From CAVPTL01 sp963708725 (GTDB lineage: Bacteria > Actinomycetota > Thermoleophilia > Gaiellales > JAICJC01): a stretch of 64,000 nt of DNA. The stretch's first letter is position 1. Each line of letters begins with the position of its first letter. The DNA lies in assembly GCA_963708725.1 (NCBI GenBank), contig CAVPTL010000008.1, positions 124,001 to 188,000 on the forward strand, written 5' to 3'. The position numbers and the translations under genes are program-made. The notes under the pieces were generated by a model. It saw only the letters and a list, made by a program, of their open reading frames with translations. It was not told the origin of the DNA and made no database searches. This document shows, piece after piece, positions 16,608 through 24,353 of the stretch.

Positions 16608-17557
16608 TCCGGGCGGCCGGCGAGTACCCGCAGCGCCTTGAGCGAGAGCATCTCGTGGCAGGCGCTGGCGGCGAGCCACGCGGTGATCCCCGCCGGGTCG
16701 TAGGCAGGGGCGACCTCCACGCAGTCGAAGCCCCGAAAGTCGATGCCTTCGAGCGCACGCAGATAGGCCATCGCCTGCGCACTGGTCGGCCCACCCACCT
16801 CCGGTGTGCCCGTACCGGGGGCGAACGCCGGATCGACGAAGTCGATGTCGAAGCTCAAAAATGCGCGCCGGTCGCCCACCCGAGCGCGCACACGATCGCC
16901 GTACTGAGCGGGAGTGAGCTCAGCCATCTCGAGCCACGGAATCGCGTCGTAGCCGAGGTCGCCCGGTGCCGACTCGTCGGCCGCCCCGTACAGGGTGCCG
17001 CGCATACCGGCCTGGACCGAGGCGCTGGGGTCGACCAGCCCCTCCTCGACCGCGCGCTTGAACACCGTGCCGTGGAAATAGCGGACGCCGTAGTACTGCT
17101 CCCACACATCGGCATGGGCGTCCAGGTGCACCAGCGCCAGCGGGCCGTGCACCGCGGCGGCCGCGCGCAGCTCGCCCAGCACCATCGAGTGATCGCCACC
17201 AAGGCAGAGCGGTGTCACCCCCGCCTCGTGCACCGGCCGCAGAAACTCCTCGATCCGGCGCAACGTCTCCTCGTGATAGCCGGGCACGGTCGGTGCGTCA
17301 CCGTAGTCAACGATCGAGAGCACCTCATGCACATCGACGTGGAGGTTGGGGTTGTAGGGCCGAAGCAGTGCCGACGCCGAACGGATCCCCTCAGGACCAA
17401 AGCGCGCTCCCGACTTGAACGAGACAGCGTCGTCGGTCGGAATCCCGATCACGACCACATCCACGTCCTCGGTGGTCTGCACATGCGGAAGCCGCATGAA
17501 CGTTCGCGGCCCGCTGAAGCGCGGCATGATCGAGGCGTCTATGGGGCGGTAGTGCAC
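16604..17557 (-). CDS. speB: Agmatinase/arginase-family ureohydrolase
   Basis: The 317-residue product keeps the binuclear manganese ligands of ureohydrolases: LGGDHS, HLDAHADVWEQY and SFDIDFVDPAFAPGTGTPEVGG. It also has the agmatinase-like start MPRFSGPRTFMRLP. It likely hydrolyses agmatine or another guanidino compound to urea plus amine. GTG at 17557 is chosen because TACGAT lies 6 nt upstream and the transcript would then be leaderless; the internal ATG 10 codons later is the alternative. No polyamine genes adjoin it. The symbol is by family; the substrate is not proven. Confidence 0.82.
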   Translation of the reverse strand: MHYRPIDASIMPRFSGPRTFMRLPHVQTTEDVDVVVIGIPTDDAVSFKSGARFGPEGIRSASALLRPYNPNLHVDVHEVLSIVDYGDAPTVPGYHEETLRRIEEFLRPVHEAGVTPLCLGGDHSMVLGELRAAAAVHGPLALVHLDAHADVWEQYYGVRYFHGTVFKRAVEEGLVDPSASVQAGMRGTLYGAADESAPGDLGYDAIPWLEMAELTPAQYGDRVRARVGDRRAFLSFDIDFVDPAFAPGTGTPEVGGPTSAQAMAYLRALEGIDFRGFDCVEVAPAYDPAGITAWLAASACHEMLSLKALRVLAGRPD

Positions 17558-17563
17558 ACCGCG

Positions 17564-17575
17564 ATCGTATACCGT
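17564..17575. promoter_or_regulatory. Back-to-back -10 boxes for two leaderless divergent genes
   Basis: The 12 bp ATCGTATACCGT contain TACGAT on the minus strand and TACCGT on the plus strand, touching at the central TA. Each is 6-7 nt from a start codon: GTG at 17557 (agmatinase-like) and ATG at 17583 (SDR). Both genes would be leaderless, and the entire intergenic region is 25 bp. Confidence 0.6.
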
Positions 17576-17582
17576 CCCACCA

Positions 17583-18320
17583 ATGGAACTCGGACTGAAC
17601 GGGACGGCCGCGATCGTCGGCGGTGCATCGTCGGGAATGGGCCTTGCGATCTCGCGGGCACTTGCCGCCGAGGGCACCGCGGTCACCATGCTCGCCCGCG
17701 ACCCCGCGCGCCTTGCCTCGGCCGCCGAATCGGTGCCCGGATCGCTCCACATCCCGTGCGACGTTCGAAATGGCGAGGCTCTGCGCGACGCAGTCGAGCG
17801 CACCGTAACCACCCACGGTCGGCTCGACATCGTCATCAACAACGCCGGCGGTCCTCCGCCAAGCACGTTTGACACCACGCCCGACGAGGCCTGGCTGGAG
17901 GCGTTCGAACTCTCGCTGCACGCGACCATCCGACTCACCAAGATCGCCCTCCCCCACCTGCGCCAGAGCGGTCGTGGGCGGGTCGTCAACATCACCTCAT
18001 ACTCGGTGCGCGAGCCCGTCGACAACCTGATCCTGTCCAACGCGATTCGCCCCGGGGTGATCGGCTGGGCGAAGACCATCGCCCACGAACTCGGGCCCGA
18101 CGGAATCACCGTCAACACCATCGCACCCGGAAAGATCGATACGCCGCGCACCCAGGAACTTGGATCAGGCGACGACGACCATGCGTCGATCCCCGCCCGC
18201 CGCGCAGGCACCGCCGATGAGGTCGCCTCCGCGGTGGTGTATCTGTGCTCGGTCCCCGCTGCATATGTCTCCGGAGTGGTTTTGCCCGTCGACGGCGGTG
18301 CGCTTCGCGGCGTCTGGTGA
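17583..18320 (+). CDS. Short-chain dehydrogenase/reductase with altered active site
   Basis: The 245-residue Rossmann protein has the coenzyme motif GGASSGMG near residue 13, NNAGG in the middle and a C-terminal PVDGG, all standard for classical SDRs. The catalytic serine (NITSYS) is present, but the expected YxxxK is replaced by SNAIRPGVIGWAK, as in a subgroup of 3-oxoacyl-reductase-like SDRs. Activity on a carbonyl substrate is therefore uncertain. The ATG is 7 nt after TACCGT, suggesting a leaderless transcript. It is divergent from the agmatinase-like gene. Confidence 0.8.
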   Translation: MELGLNGTAAIVGGASSGMGLAISRALAAEGTAVTMLARDPARLASAAESVPGSLHIPCDVRNGEALRDAVERTVTTHGRLDIVINNAGGPPPSTFDTTPDEAWLEAFELSLHATIRLTKIALPHLRQSGRGRVVNITSYSVREPVDNLILSNAIRPGVIGWAKTIAHELGPDGITVNTIAPGKIDTPRTQELGSGDDDHASIPARRAGTADEVASAVVYLCSVPAAYVSGVVLPVDGGALRGVW

Positions 18321-18360
18321 ACCGGCGTCTCGGCTAAACCGGATCGCAATGGCCGCCACG

Positions 18361-18366
18361 TAGAAT
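18361..18366 (+). promoter_or_regulatory. -10 box for a leaderless rhomboid transcript
   Basis: TAGAAT lies exactly 7 nt before the ATG at 18374, with no ribosome site between. No clear -35 is seen. Confidence 0.5.
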
Positions 18367-18373
18367 TGTGGGG

Positions 18374-19207
18374 ATGGCCACCGACACCTGTTACCGGCAC
18401 CCCAACCGCGAAACCGCACTCAGCTGTTCCAACTGCGGCCGGTATATCTGCCCCGAATGCATGACCCACGCCGCGGTTGGCGTCCGCTGCCCCGAATGCT
18501 CCGGCAAGCCAAAGGTCATGCGCCGAGCTGCGTTCATGCAGCCCAACGAACCATGGGTGACCCGATTTCTGATCGCCGCCAACGTGGTGATGTTCCTGCT
18601 GACCAACAACATCAGCAGCGGTTTTGGATTCTCGTCGGCGCAGCTGACACCGCTCGGTGACCGGCTGGCGCTGTACGGCCCGTACGTGGCCCACGGGGAT
18701 TACTGGAGACTCGTTACCGCCGGCTTCCTGCACTTCGGCCTGCTGCACCTCGCCTTCAACATGTATGCGCTCTACCTGATCGGCCAGCCGCTCGAGCGCT
18801 ATCTCGGCTCGATCCGGTTCTCGGTCGTGTATCTGGTGTCGCTCCTGGCGGGCAGCTTCGGCGCGCTCCTGCTCTCGCCAAACGCGCTCACAGCCGGCGC
18901 GTCGGGCGCGATCTTCGGCCTGATGGGAGCGATGTTCGTGCTCGAACGCCAGCGGGGGATCGCACTTCTTGGCGGCTCGATCGGCGGGTTGATTGTGATC
19001 AACCTGGTGATCACAGCACTCCCCGGAAGCAACATCTCGATCGGCGGACACCTCGGCGGGTTGGTCGCGGGTGCAGCTTCTGCCTTCATCCTGTCGGGCT
19101 ACGGGCGCGGACATATCGCCTCGACGCAGATGTCGGTCGCGACCTACGTCGGACTCGTGGCGATCGGCGCCGGCGCGGTGATAGGTTCGCTGGCGGTGGT
19201 GGGATGA
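18374..19207 (+). CDS. Rhomboid-family intramembrane serine protease with N-terminal zinc finger
   Basis: The 277-residue product opens with a B-box-like zinc finger (CYRHPNRETALSCSNCGRYICPECMTHAAVGVRCPECS). Six or more membrane spans follow, with the rhomboid catalytic serine in GASGAIFGLMGA and the histidine in GGHLGGLVAGA. HFGLLHLAFNMYAL is the usual HxxxN segment. It cleaves membrane proteins within the bilayer. ATG at 18374 is preferred over GTG at 18368 because of the -10 box spacing. The stop overlaps the next protease gene (ATGA), which couples the two. Confidence 0.9.
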   Translation: MATDTCYRHPNRETALSCSNCGRYICPECMTHAAVGVRCPECSGKPKVMRRAAFMQPNEPWVTRFLIAANVVMFLLTNNISSGFGFSSAQLTPLGDRLALYGPYVAHGDYWRLVTAGFLHFGLLHLAFNMYALYLIGQPLERYLGSIRFSVVYLVSLLAGSFGALLLSPNALTAGASGAIFGLMGAMFVLERQRGIALLGGSIGGLIVINLVITALPGSNISIGGHLGGLVAGAASAFILSGYGRGHIASTQMSVATYVGLVAIGAGAVIGSLAVVG

Positions 19208-20235
19208 AGCATCTGCGCAGACCTCGCTGGACATGGGTGGCCGTGGCGGTCGTGGCGGTGCTCGCCGCCGGCCTCGTCTGGGGCTGGACGACGCAGTCCG
19301 GCTACTACGCCATCTGGCCCGACAAGGCGCATCCCGCCGCTCAATATGTCCACGTTCCCGGGGGCAAGGCTCCAGCCCCCGACACCGGCATCTATTTCGT
19401 CGATGTGCACCTCCTCGAGGCAAACCGGATCGAGGCCCAGTACTTCAAACACCTGGTCAACGGCGCCCAGCTGATTCCGGTGGCGTCTGAACGGGCGCCG
19501 GGCGAGAGCCAGCAGCAGTTCCAGGCAGCCGATCTGCGCGCGATGGACAGCTCGCAGCGGGTCGCCCAAGCCGTCGCCGAGCGGGCATTGGGGATGAAGG
19601 TGGGGATCAAGCAGCTGGGGCTGACCGTGACCTACGTCGATCCGCGCTACCCGGCCGCCAAGGCGGGAGTCCAGGCCGGAGAGGTGCTGCGCAAGGTCGA
19701 CGGCCACCAGGTGCTCTCGAGCCAGGACCTCGAGCGGGCCACCGCCCATGTCAGCGCGGGCGACACCGCCTCCTACACGTTCAGTGGACTCGGCACCCGC
19801 CAGATCCAAACCGTCGCAGCACCGGGGACCAAGCGCGGCATCATCGGGATCGGAATCGCAGACGCCGCACGGATCACTCACCTGCCGGTACACGTCCACT
19901 TCTCCACCCAGAACATCGGTGGCCCGTCCGCGGGACTCGCATTCACGCTTGAGATCTACGACAGCCTCAGCGGCCGCCACCTGCTGCACGGCCATCGCGT
20001 GGCTGTCACCGGCGAGATCGGCCTGGACGGAAGCGTGCAGCCGATCGGCGGCGTGACCCAAAAGACACTCGGCGCGATCGATGCCGGCGCCGATACCTTC
20101 ATCGTTCCCAAGGGCGACAATTATCGCGACGCTCGAGCCGAGTCCCATGGACGGATTCGCATCATCGGTGTGTCCACTTTCACACAAGCTCTGCATGCGA
20201 TTCGGCAGCTTCCGCCAGTTGCGTCCGCGGGGTGA
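19204..20235 (+). CDS. Membrane-anchored PDZ-Lon (S16) protease, YlbL-like
   Basis: The 343-residue product has one N-terminal membrane span (WVAVAVVAVLAAGLVWGW), an extracytoplasmic region, a PDZ domain around residues 130-210 (VDPRYPAAKAGVQAGEVLRKVDG) and a C-terminal Lon-type proteolytic domain. The catalytic serine is in GGPSAGLAFTLEIYD and the lysine in GGVTQKTLGAIDAGA. It lacks an ATPase domain, like Bacillus YlbL and its actinobacterial relatives. It is translationally coupled to the rhomboid gene, so the two proteases may act on the same exported substrates. Confidence 0.9.
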   Translation: MKHLRRPRWTWVAVAVVAVLAAGLVWGWTTQSGYYAIWPDKAHPAAQYVHVPGGKAPAPDTGIYFVDVHLLEANRIEAQYFKHLVNGAQLIPVASERAPGESQQQFQAADLRAMDSSQRVAQAVAERALGMKVGIKQLGLTVTYVDPRYPAAKAGVQAGEVLRKVDGHQVLSSQDLERATAHVSAGDTASYTFSGLGTRQIQTVAAPGTKRGIIGIGIADAARITHLPVHVHFSTQNIGGPSAGLAFTLEIYDSLSGRHLLHGHRVAVTGEIGLDGSVQPIGGVTQKTLGAIDAGADTFIVPKGDNYRDARAESHGRIRIIGVSTFTQALHAIRQLPPVASAG

Positions 20236-20245
20236 AAAGCTTCTC

Positions 20246-20258
20246 CCGCTATTAGCGG
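20246..20258 (+). terminator. Possible weak terminator after the protease pair
   Basis: CCGCTATTAGCGG is a small palindrome followed by a T-rich stretch (CTTTCCATTTT), 11 nt after the PDZ-Lon stop. The stem is only 4-5 bp, so the call is weak. Confidence 0.35.
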
Positions 20259-20351
20259 CTTTCCATTTTAACGAGCCCTAGATTCGGCGCGACGAGCCTC
20301 GTACACTCTCCGCTCGCTCGTCAGTCAACCACCCCCCGGAGGGCTCTCCAC

Positions 20352-20537
20352 GTGGCATCGAAAGCGCGCTGTGTTACTTGTAACGACTGCTATTTCCACC
20401 AAAGCAACCTGTGCGCGCTCCGGCTCGCCGAGCCGTGTCCCACGTTTCGCCCAATGCTGAAGGGTGCAATGGTCGCACCACGCCAGCCACAGCTGGTCGC
20501 CGCCCCTCAGATCCGGCTCCAACCGGCAGTGGCCTGA
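20352..20537 (+). CDS. Small cysteine-rich protein, probable zinc binder
   Basis: The 61-residue frame starts at a GTG 8 nt after GGAGGG. Residues 7-30 hold C-x2-C-x2-C-x7-C-x8-C (CVTCNDCYFHQSNLC, then EPCPTF), the sort of compact cysteine spacing that binds zinc. The second half is proline/alanine/glutamine-rich and probably unstructured. I do not recognise the family. It stands alone between the PDZ-Lon gene and the convergent aminotransferase, with only 7 bp to the latter's stop. Candidate -10 TACACT lies upstream. Confidence 0.65.
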   Translation: MASKARCVTCNDCYFHQSNLCALRLAEPCPTFRPMLKGAMVAPRQPQLVAAPQIRLQPAVA

Positions 20538-20544
20538 CCAGTTT

Positions 20545-21642
20545 CTAGGCCGAGATCGGGAGCCGCGCGAGGATGTCGCCCAGCCGGCGCACTCCCTCGT
20601 CGATCTCGGCCGGCGTCACCGCGCTGAACGCCAGCCGTAGCGATCGGGCACCCACCGGCCGCGACGTGAAGTCGGCACCGGCCACGAACGGCACACCGGC
20701 CTCGGTGGCGGCCTCCAGCAGGGCTGCGGTTTCGAACCCTTCGGGCAGTTCGATCCAGTAGAAATATCCACCGGCCGGGGTCGTCCACTTCGCCCCCGCG
20801 GGGAACGACTCGCGCAGAGCCAGTTCCATTGCGTCTCGCCGGGTCTTGAGCGCGACGGTCGCATTCTCGACGTTCGGCTCGAAGTGACCGGCGCGGCAAT
20901 ACGCCGAGAGTGTCGCCTCGGCGAACGCGTTCGGCCCGATGTAGGTGTTGGTCGAAAGCTTGGTGATCGGTGCGACCAGCCGCTCGGGCAGCACCAGATA
21001 GCCGGTGCGCAGCCCGGGCGCGACCGTCTTGGTGAACGAGGAGGAATACACAACGTTCTCGCCACCGTCGATCTCGAACAGCGTCGAGTCGGCGACCCCC
21101 TCGAACCGCAGCAGACCGTAGGGGTCGTCCTCGAGCACCAGCACCCCGCGGTCGCGAGCGAGCTCCACCAGGGCTGTACGCTTGTCGGCCGACATCGTCA
21201 CCCCGGCCGGATTCTGGAAGGTGGGGATCACGTAGATCAACCGGGGGTTCGCCGCGTTCTCGAGCGCGGAGCGCACTCCGTCGAGGTCGATGCCGTCGGC
21301 CTCGAGCGGCACCGCGATCACGTCGGCGCCGCGACGGCGCAAAGCGATCAGGCTGCGGTCGTAGGTGGGGTCCTCCACGATGGCCGAGCCGCCCTCTGCC
21401 GAGAACAGCTGCTCGACCAGCATGCCGACACCCTCGAGCGAGCCGTTGAACAGCACCACACGCTTGGCTGACACTCCGTGGCGCTCGGCAATCCACTCCC
21501 GCAGGCCGAGGTACCCGCCCGGTGCGTAGGCAAGCGCACCAGGCGCATCGAGCTCGAGCGCGGTGACCGCCGCCGCCGAGATGGCCGCAACCGGCAACAG
21601 ATCTGCAGAGGGAACTCCCCGGGTGAACGCGATCGTGCTCAT
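20545..21642 (-). CDS. PLP-dependent class I/II aminotransferase (2-aminoadipate/MocR-like fold)
   Basis: The 365-residue protein has the fold-type I pattern: GYLGLREWIAERHGV, the YVIPTFQNPAGVTMS loop, the PLP aspartate pocket LEDDPYGLLRFEG, the Schiff-base lysine in SSSFTKTVAPGLRTGYL, and a C-terminal LRLAFS arginine. This is the LysN/2-aminoadipate transaminase group without the DNA-binding domain of MocR regulators. Donor and acceptor are unknown; its coupling to sucD (ATGA overlap) suggests a 2-oxoglutarate-related role. The start is the ATG in that overlap. Confidence 0.85.
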   Translation of the reverse strand: MSTIAFTRGVPSADLLPVAAISAAAVTALELDAPGALAYAPGGYLGLREWIAERHGVSAKRVVLFNGSLEGVGMLVEQLFSAEGGSAIVEDPTYDRSLIALRRRGADVIAVPLEADGIDLDGVRSALENAANPRLIYVIPTFQNPAGVTMSADKRTALVELARDRGVLVLEDDPYGLLRFEGVADSTLFEIDGGENVVYSSSFTKTVAPGLRTGYLVLPERLVAPITKLSTNTYIGPNAFAEATLSAYCRAGHFEPNVENATVALKTRRDAMELALRESFPAGAKWTTPAGGYFYWIELPEGFETAALLEAATEAGVPFVAGADFTSRPVGARSLRLAFSAVTPAEIDEGVRRLGDILARLPISA

Positions 21643-22523
21643 GACTGCTTCAGCTCCTCGAATGCTGCGACGGCCAGGCGAGCGGCTTCGGTCGGACTCG
21701 AGCCGACCCGCACGCCCCGGCTCTCCAGGGCATCCTTCTTGGCCTGCGCGGTACCTGCAGAGCCGGAGATGATCGCCCCGGCGTGGCCCATGGTCTTGCC
21801 GGGCGGTGCCTGGAAACCAGCGATATAGGCAACCACCGGCGTCTTCATATGCGTCGCGATGTACTCCGCCGCCTTCTCTTCCTCGTCACCGCCGATCTCG
21901 CCGACCATCACGACCAACTCGGTGTCGGGATCGGCTTCGAACCGTTCGAGCACGTCGATGAACGACATCCCCACGATCGGGTCGCCGCCGATTCCGACGA
22001 TGGTCGAGTTCCCAAGCCCCGCGTCCGCGAGCTCCTTGCCGATCTGGTAGGTGAGCGTGCCCGAGCGCGACACCAGGCCGATCGACCCCGCGGCGAACAC
22101 CTGGGCGGGAATGATCCCGACATTCGCCACTCCTGGGGAGAGCGCGCCGGGGCAGTTGGGCCCGAGCAGCGTCACCCCGCGTGGTCGTACGTGGTGGTAG
22201 ATCCGCAGCATGTCGTGCGCCGGGATGCCCTCGGTAATGCACACCACGGTCTCGACTCCGGCGTCCACCGCCTCATAGATCGCGTCGGCCGCGAACCTGG
22301 GCGGGACAAAGACCATCGCCGTGTTGGCGGCCTGCTGGCGCACCGCCTGGGCAACGGTGTCGTACACCGGGATGCCGTCAACAGACTGGCCGCCCTTCCC
22401 CGGCGTGACCCCGGCGACGACAGCGGTGCCGTAGTCGCGATTCCGGCCGGCGTGGAAGCTGCCCTCACGGCCGGTGATGCCCTGCACCACGAGGCGGGTG
22501 TCCGCATCGACGATGATCGCCAT
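21639..22523 (-). CDS. sucD: Succinyl-CoA synthetase alpha subunit
   Basis: The 294-residue product has the CoA-binding Rossmann start (LVVQGITGREGSFHAGRN), PNCPGALSPG, the GIGGDPIVGMSFIDVL segment and the phosphohistidine site GKTMGHAGAIISG. It forms the catalytic alpha chain that interconverts succinyl-CoA and succinate with nucleotide triphosphate synthesis. It starts one base into the sucC stop (TGATG). The order sucC-sucD-aminotransferase reads as one unit. Confidence 0.95.
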   Translation of the reverse strand: MAIIVDADTRLVVQGITGREGSFHAGRNRDYGTAVVAGVTPGKGGQSVDGIPVYDTVAQAVRQQAANTAMVFVPPRFAADAIYEAVDAGVETVVCITEGIPAHDMLRIYHHVRPRGVTLLGPNCPGALSPGVANVGIIPAQVFAAGSIGLVSRSGTLTYQIGKELADAGLGNSTIVGIGGDPIVGMSFIDVLERFEADPDTELVVMVGEIGGDEEEKAAEYIATHMKTPVVAYIAGFQAPPGKTMGHAGAIISGSAGTAQAKKDALESRGVRVGSSPTEAARLAVAAFEELKQS

Positions 22524-23671
22524 CAGCCGGCCCTCCCGGCGAGCTCGACCACACGCTCAGCGGCGCCGAGCATCGTCTGCTCGACAAACACGTTCGCCGG
22601 AGCGGCGTCACTCAGAATCTTTCGGCCCTCCACGTCGTTGGTGCCGTCGAGGCGAACGACGAGCGGGACGGTGACCTCGAGCCGTTCGAGGGCGGTCAGA
22701 ATTCCGCGAGCGACCTCGTCGCAGCGGGTGATCCCACCGAAGACGTTGAACAGCACCGCCCGCACCTTGTCGTCGGACAGCAGCACCTCGAGCGCGGTGA
22801 CGATCTCGTCAGCCTGGGCACCACCGCCGACGTCGAGGAAGTTCGCGGGAGTTCCGCCCGCGCCGGCGACCACGTCGAGCGTCGACATCACGAGCCCGGC
22901 GCCGTTACCGAGGATGCCGACTGTGCCATCCAGCTTGACGTAGGTGACTCCACGCTCTCGCGCCATCCGCTCCTGCGGATCCAGCGCCGCCAGGTCGCGC
23001 ATCTCGGCGATATCGGGGTGCCGGTAGAGCGCGTTGTCATCGACCGTGTACTTCGAGTCGAGCGCGTGCAAGGCGCCTTCGGGGGTCACGATCAGCGGGT
23101 TGATCTCGACCAGCATGGCATCGGTCTCGACAAATGCCTGATAGCAGCGGGCCATGATGTCGGAGGCCTGCTTCATCTGCTCGGCGGGCAGCCGCGCCGC
23201 GAAGCACAGCTCGCGGGCGTGATGCGGTTGGAAGCCTTCCAGCGGATCGACATGCAGCCGTGCCAGCTTCTCGGGAGTCTCAGCAGCGACCTGCTCGATG
23301 TCGATGCCACCCTCGGTGGTCAGCATCAACAGCGGGCGCTTGGCCCCGCGATCGAACGTGATCGAGAAGTAGTACTCGAGCTCGATGTCGGAGCTGCGCT
23401 CCACCCACAGCGTTCGCACGATGTGACCGCGGATGTCCATCCCCAAAATGTTGCGGGCGTGCTGCTCGGCCTCGTCGGGCGTGTTGGCGAGCTTGATGCC
23501 TCCAGCTTTTCCACGCCCTCCGACCAGCACCTGGGCCTTGATCGTGACCATCCCACCGATCCGCTCCGCGGCCGCTCGAGCCTGCTCGGGCGTCGTCGCC
23601 ACCTCGCCCTCGGACACGGGAATCCCGAACCGTGCGAAGAGCTGCTTTCCCTGGTATTCGTAGAGATCCAC
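22523..23671 (-). CDS. sucC: Succinyl-CoA synthetase beta subunit
   Basis: The 382-residue product starts MDLYEYQGKQLFARFGIPV (from a GTG), the typical ATP-grasp opening. It carries KAQVLVGGRGKAGGIK, the EINPL magnesium motif and the C-terminal NVFGGITRCDEVA of the CoA-interface domain. It supplies the nucleotide-binding chain of succinyl-CoA synthetase. Upstream, TAGAGT sits 10 nt before the GTG and could be a -10 for a very short leader. It leads the sucC-sucD-aminotransferase unit. Confidence 0.95.
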   Translation of the reverse strand: MDLYEYQGKQLFARFGIPVSEGEVATTPEQARAAAERIGGMVTIKAQVLVGGRGKAGGIKLANTPDEAEQHARNILGMDIRGHIVRTLWVERSSDIELEYYFSITFDRGAKRPLLMLTTEGGIDIEQVAAETPEKLARLHVDPLEGFQPHHARELCFAARLPAEQMKQASDIMARCYQAFVETDAMLVEINPLIVTPEGALHALDSKYTVDDNALYRHPDIAEMRDLAALDPQERMARERGVTYVKLDGTVGILGNGAGLVMSTLDVVAGAGGTPANFLDVGGGAQADEIVTALEVLLSDDKVRAVLFNVFGGITRCDEVARGILTALERLEVTVPLVVRLDGTNDVEGRKILSDAAPANVFVEQTMLGAAERVVELAGRAG

Positions 23672-23920
23672 GTGGATCGAAACTCTAATCGGGGAAGCTG
23701 ATCCGCCGCGCCGGTGGACGCCGCGTACAAGCGACCGCGGCGATGGTTAGTCAAACAGGCAGGGGTTTACAAAGGTCTAACGTTTGCCCCACGACTTCCT
23801 TACCGCCCAGCTGGAGTATCACCCTCGGACGCTGCGACCGAACGTGCCCACACTTCGCAGCTACCTGCCTCCTCCGACGGCCCGCATCAGCGGGTCGTCG
23901 GGCTTTAAGCCGCCGATCGG
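23672..23920. other. 249-bp intergenic region between sucC and the cytochrome gene
   Basis: No convincing gene is seen. A 70-codon plus-strand frame (23784-23996) overlaps the cytochrome gene and lacks a ribosome site. On the minus strand, TTGACT near 23754 and TAGAGT near 23685 are isolated promoter-like boxes whose spacing does not match. Confidence 0.4.
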
Positions 23921-24334
23921 CTACTGGGGCGCGGTGGAGCCATTTTGCTGCTGGTTTTGCTTGGCGAGCTCGACGCCCGCGACCGACGCCACATAGGCCG
24001 ACACGTCGGCGGCATCGGAACCGGTCACGATGTCCTTCGGCATGACTCCAAAGGGATCGGGGTCTTCGATCTGTTGCCGCACCAGAGCCTCTGTCGAGCT
24101 CGTCTCGAAGCCACTCAGCCGGTCACCGACAAACGCGTCGTCCAGGTTCGGGCCGATCGTGCCGCTGGTGCCGGCGTCGGCGAGCGTGTGGCACGAGCCG
24201 CACTTGGCGGTGAAGACCGTCTTGCCGTTTGCCAGGTCGACGTCGCTGGCAGGAGCGACGCCGCTCGAGGCTCCACACCCCGAGGCGAACACCGACAGCG
24301 CCAGCACCACGATCACCGAGACACACCGAATCAC
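23921..24334 (-). CDS. c-type cytochrome lipoprotein
   Basis: The 137-residue product has an N-terminal lipoprotein signal (VIRCVSVIVVLALSVFASGC, lipobox FASGC) and a mono-haem site CGSCH within FTAKCGSCHTLADAG. A distal methionine candidate lies in FGVMPKDIV. It is a small class I cytochrome c, exported, lipid-anchored and able to shuttle electrons outside the membrane. GTG at 24334 lies 7 nt after TAATGT, so it appears leaderless. The C-terminal tail is Gln/Asn-rich. No oxidase or bc1 genes are nearby, so its partner is unknown. Confidence 0.88.
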   Translation of the reverse strand: MIRCVSVIVVLALSVFASGCGASSGVAPASDVDLANGKTVFTAKCGSCHTLADAGTSGTIGPNLDDAFVGDRLSGFETSSTEALVRQQIEDPDPFGVMPKDIVTGSDAADVSAYVASVAGVELAKQNQQQNGSTAPQ

Positions 24335-24341
24335 GCGGCAG

Positions 24342-24347
24342 ACATTA
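24342..24347 (-). promoter_or_regulatory. -10 box for the leaderless cytochrome gene
   Basis: TAATGT on the minus strand, 7 nt before the GTG at 24334, begins just after the stop of the upstream sugar kinase gene. Confidence 0.5.
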
Positions 24348-24353
24348 GCAAGA

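Noticed and set aside
16604..19423. 939-codon minus-strand frame beginning far upstream of the agmatinase-like gene
   Set aside because: Only the last 317 codons match a family. The rest lies antisense to the SDR and rhomboid genes, and the GTG at 17557 has a well-placed -10.
23784..23996. 70-codon plus-strand frame between sucC and the cytochrome gene
   Set aside because: No ribosome site or -10 spacing, no recognisable domain, and it overlaps the cytochrome gene antisense.
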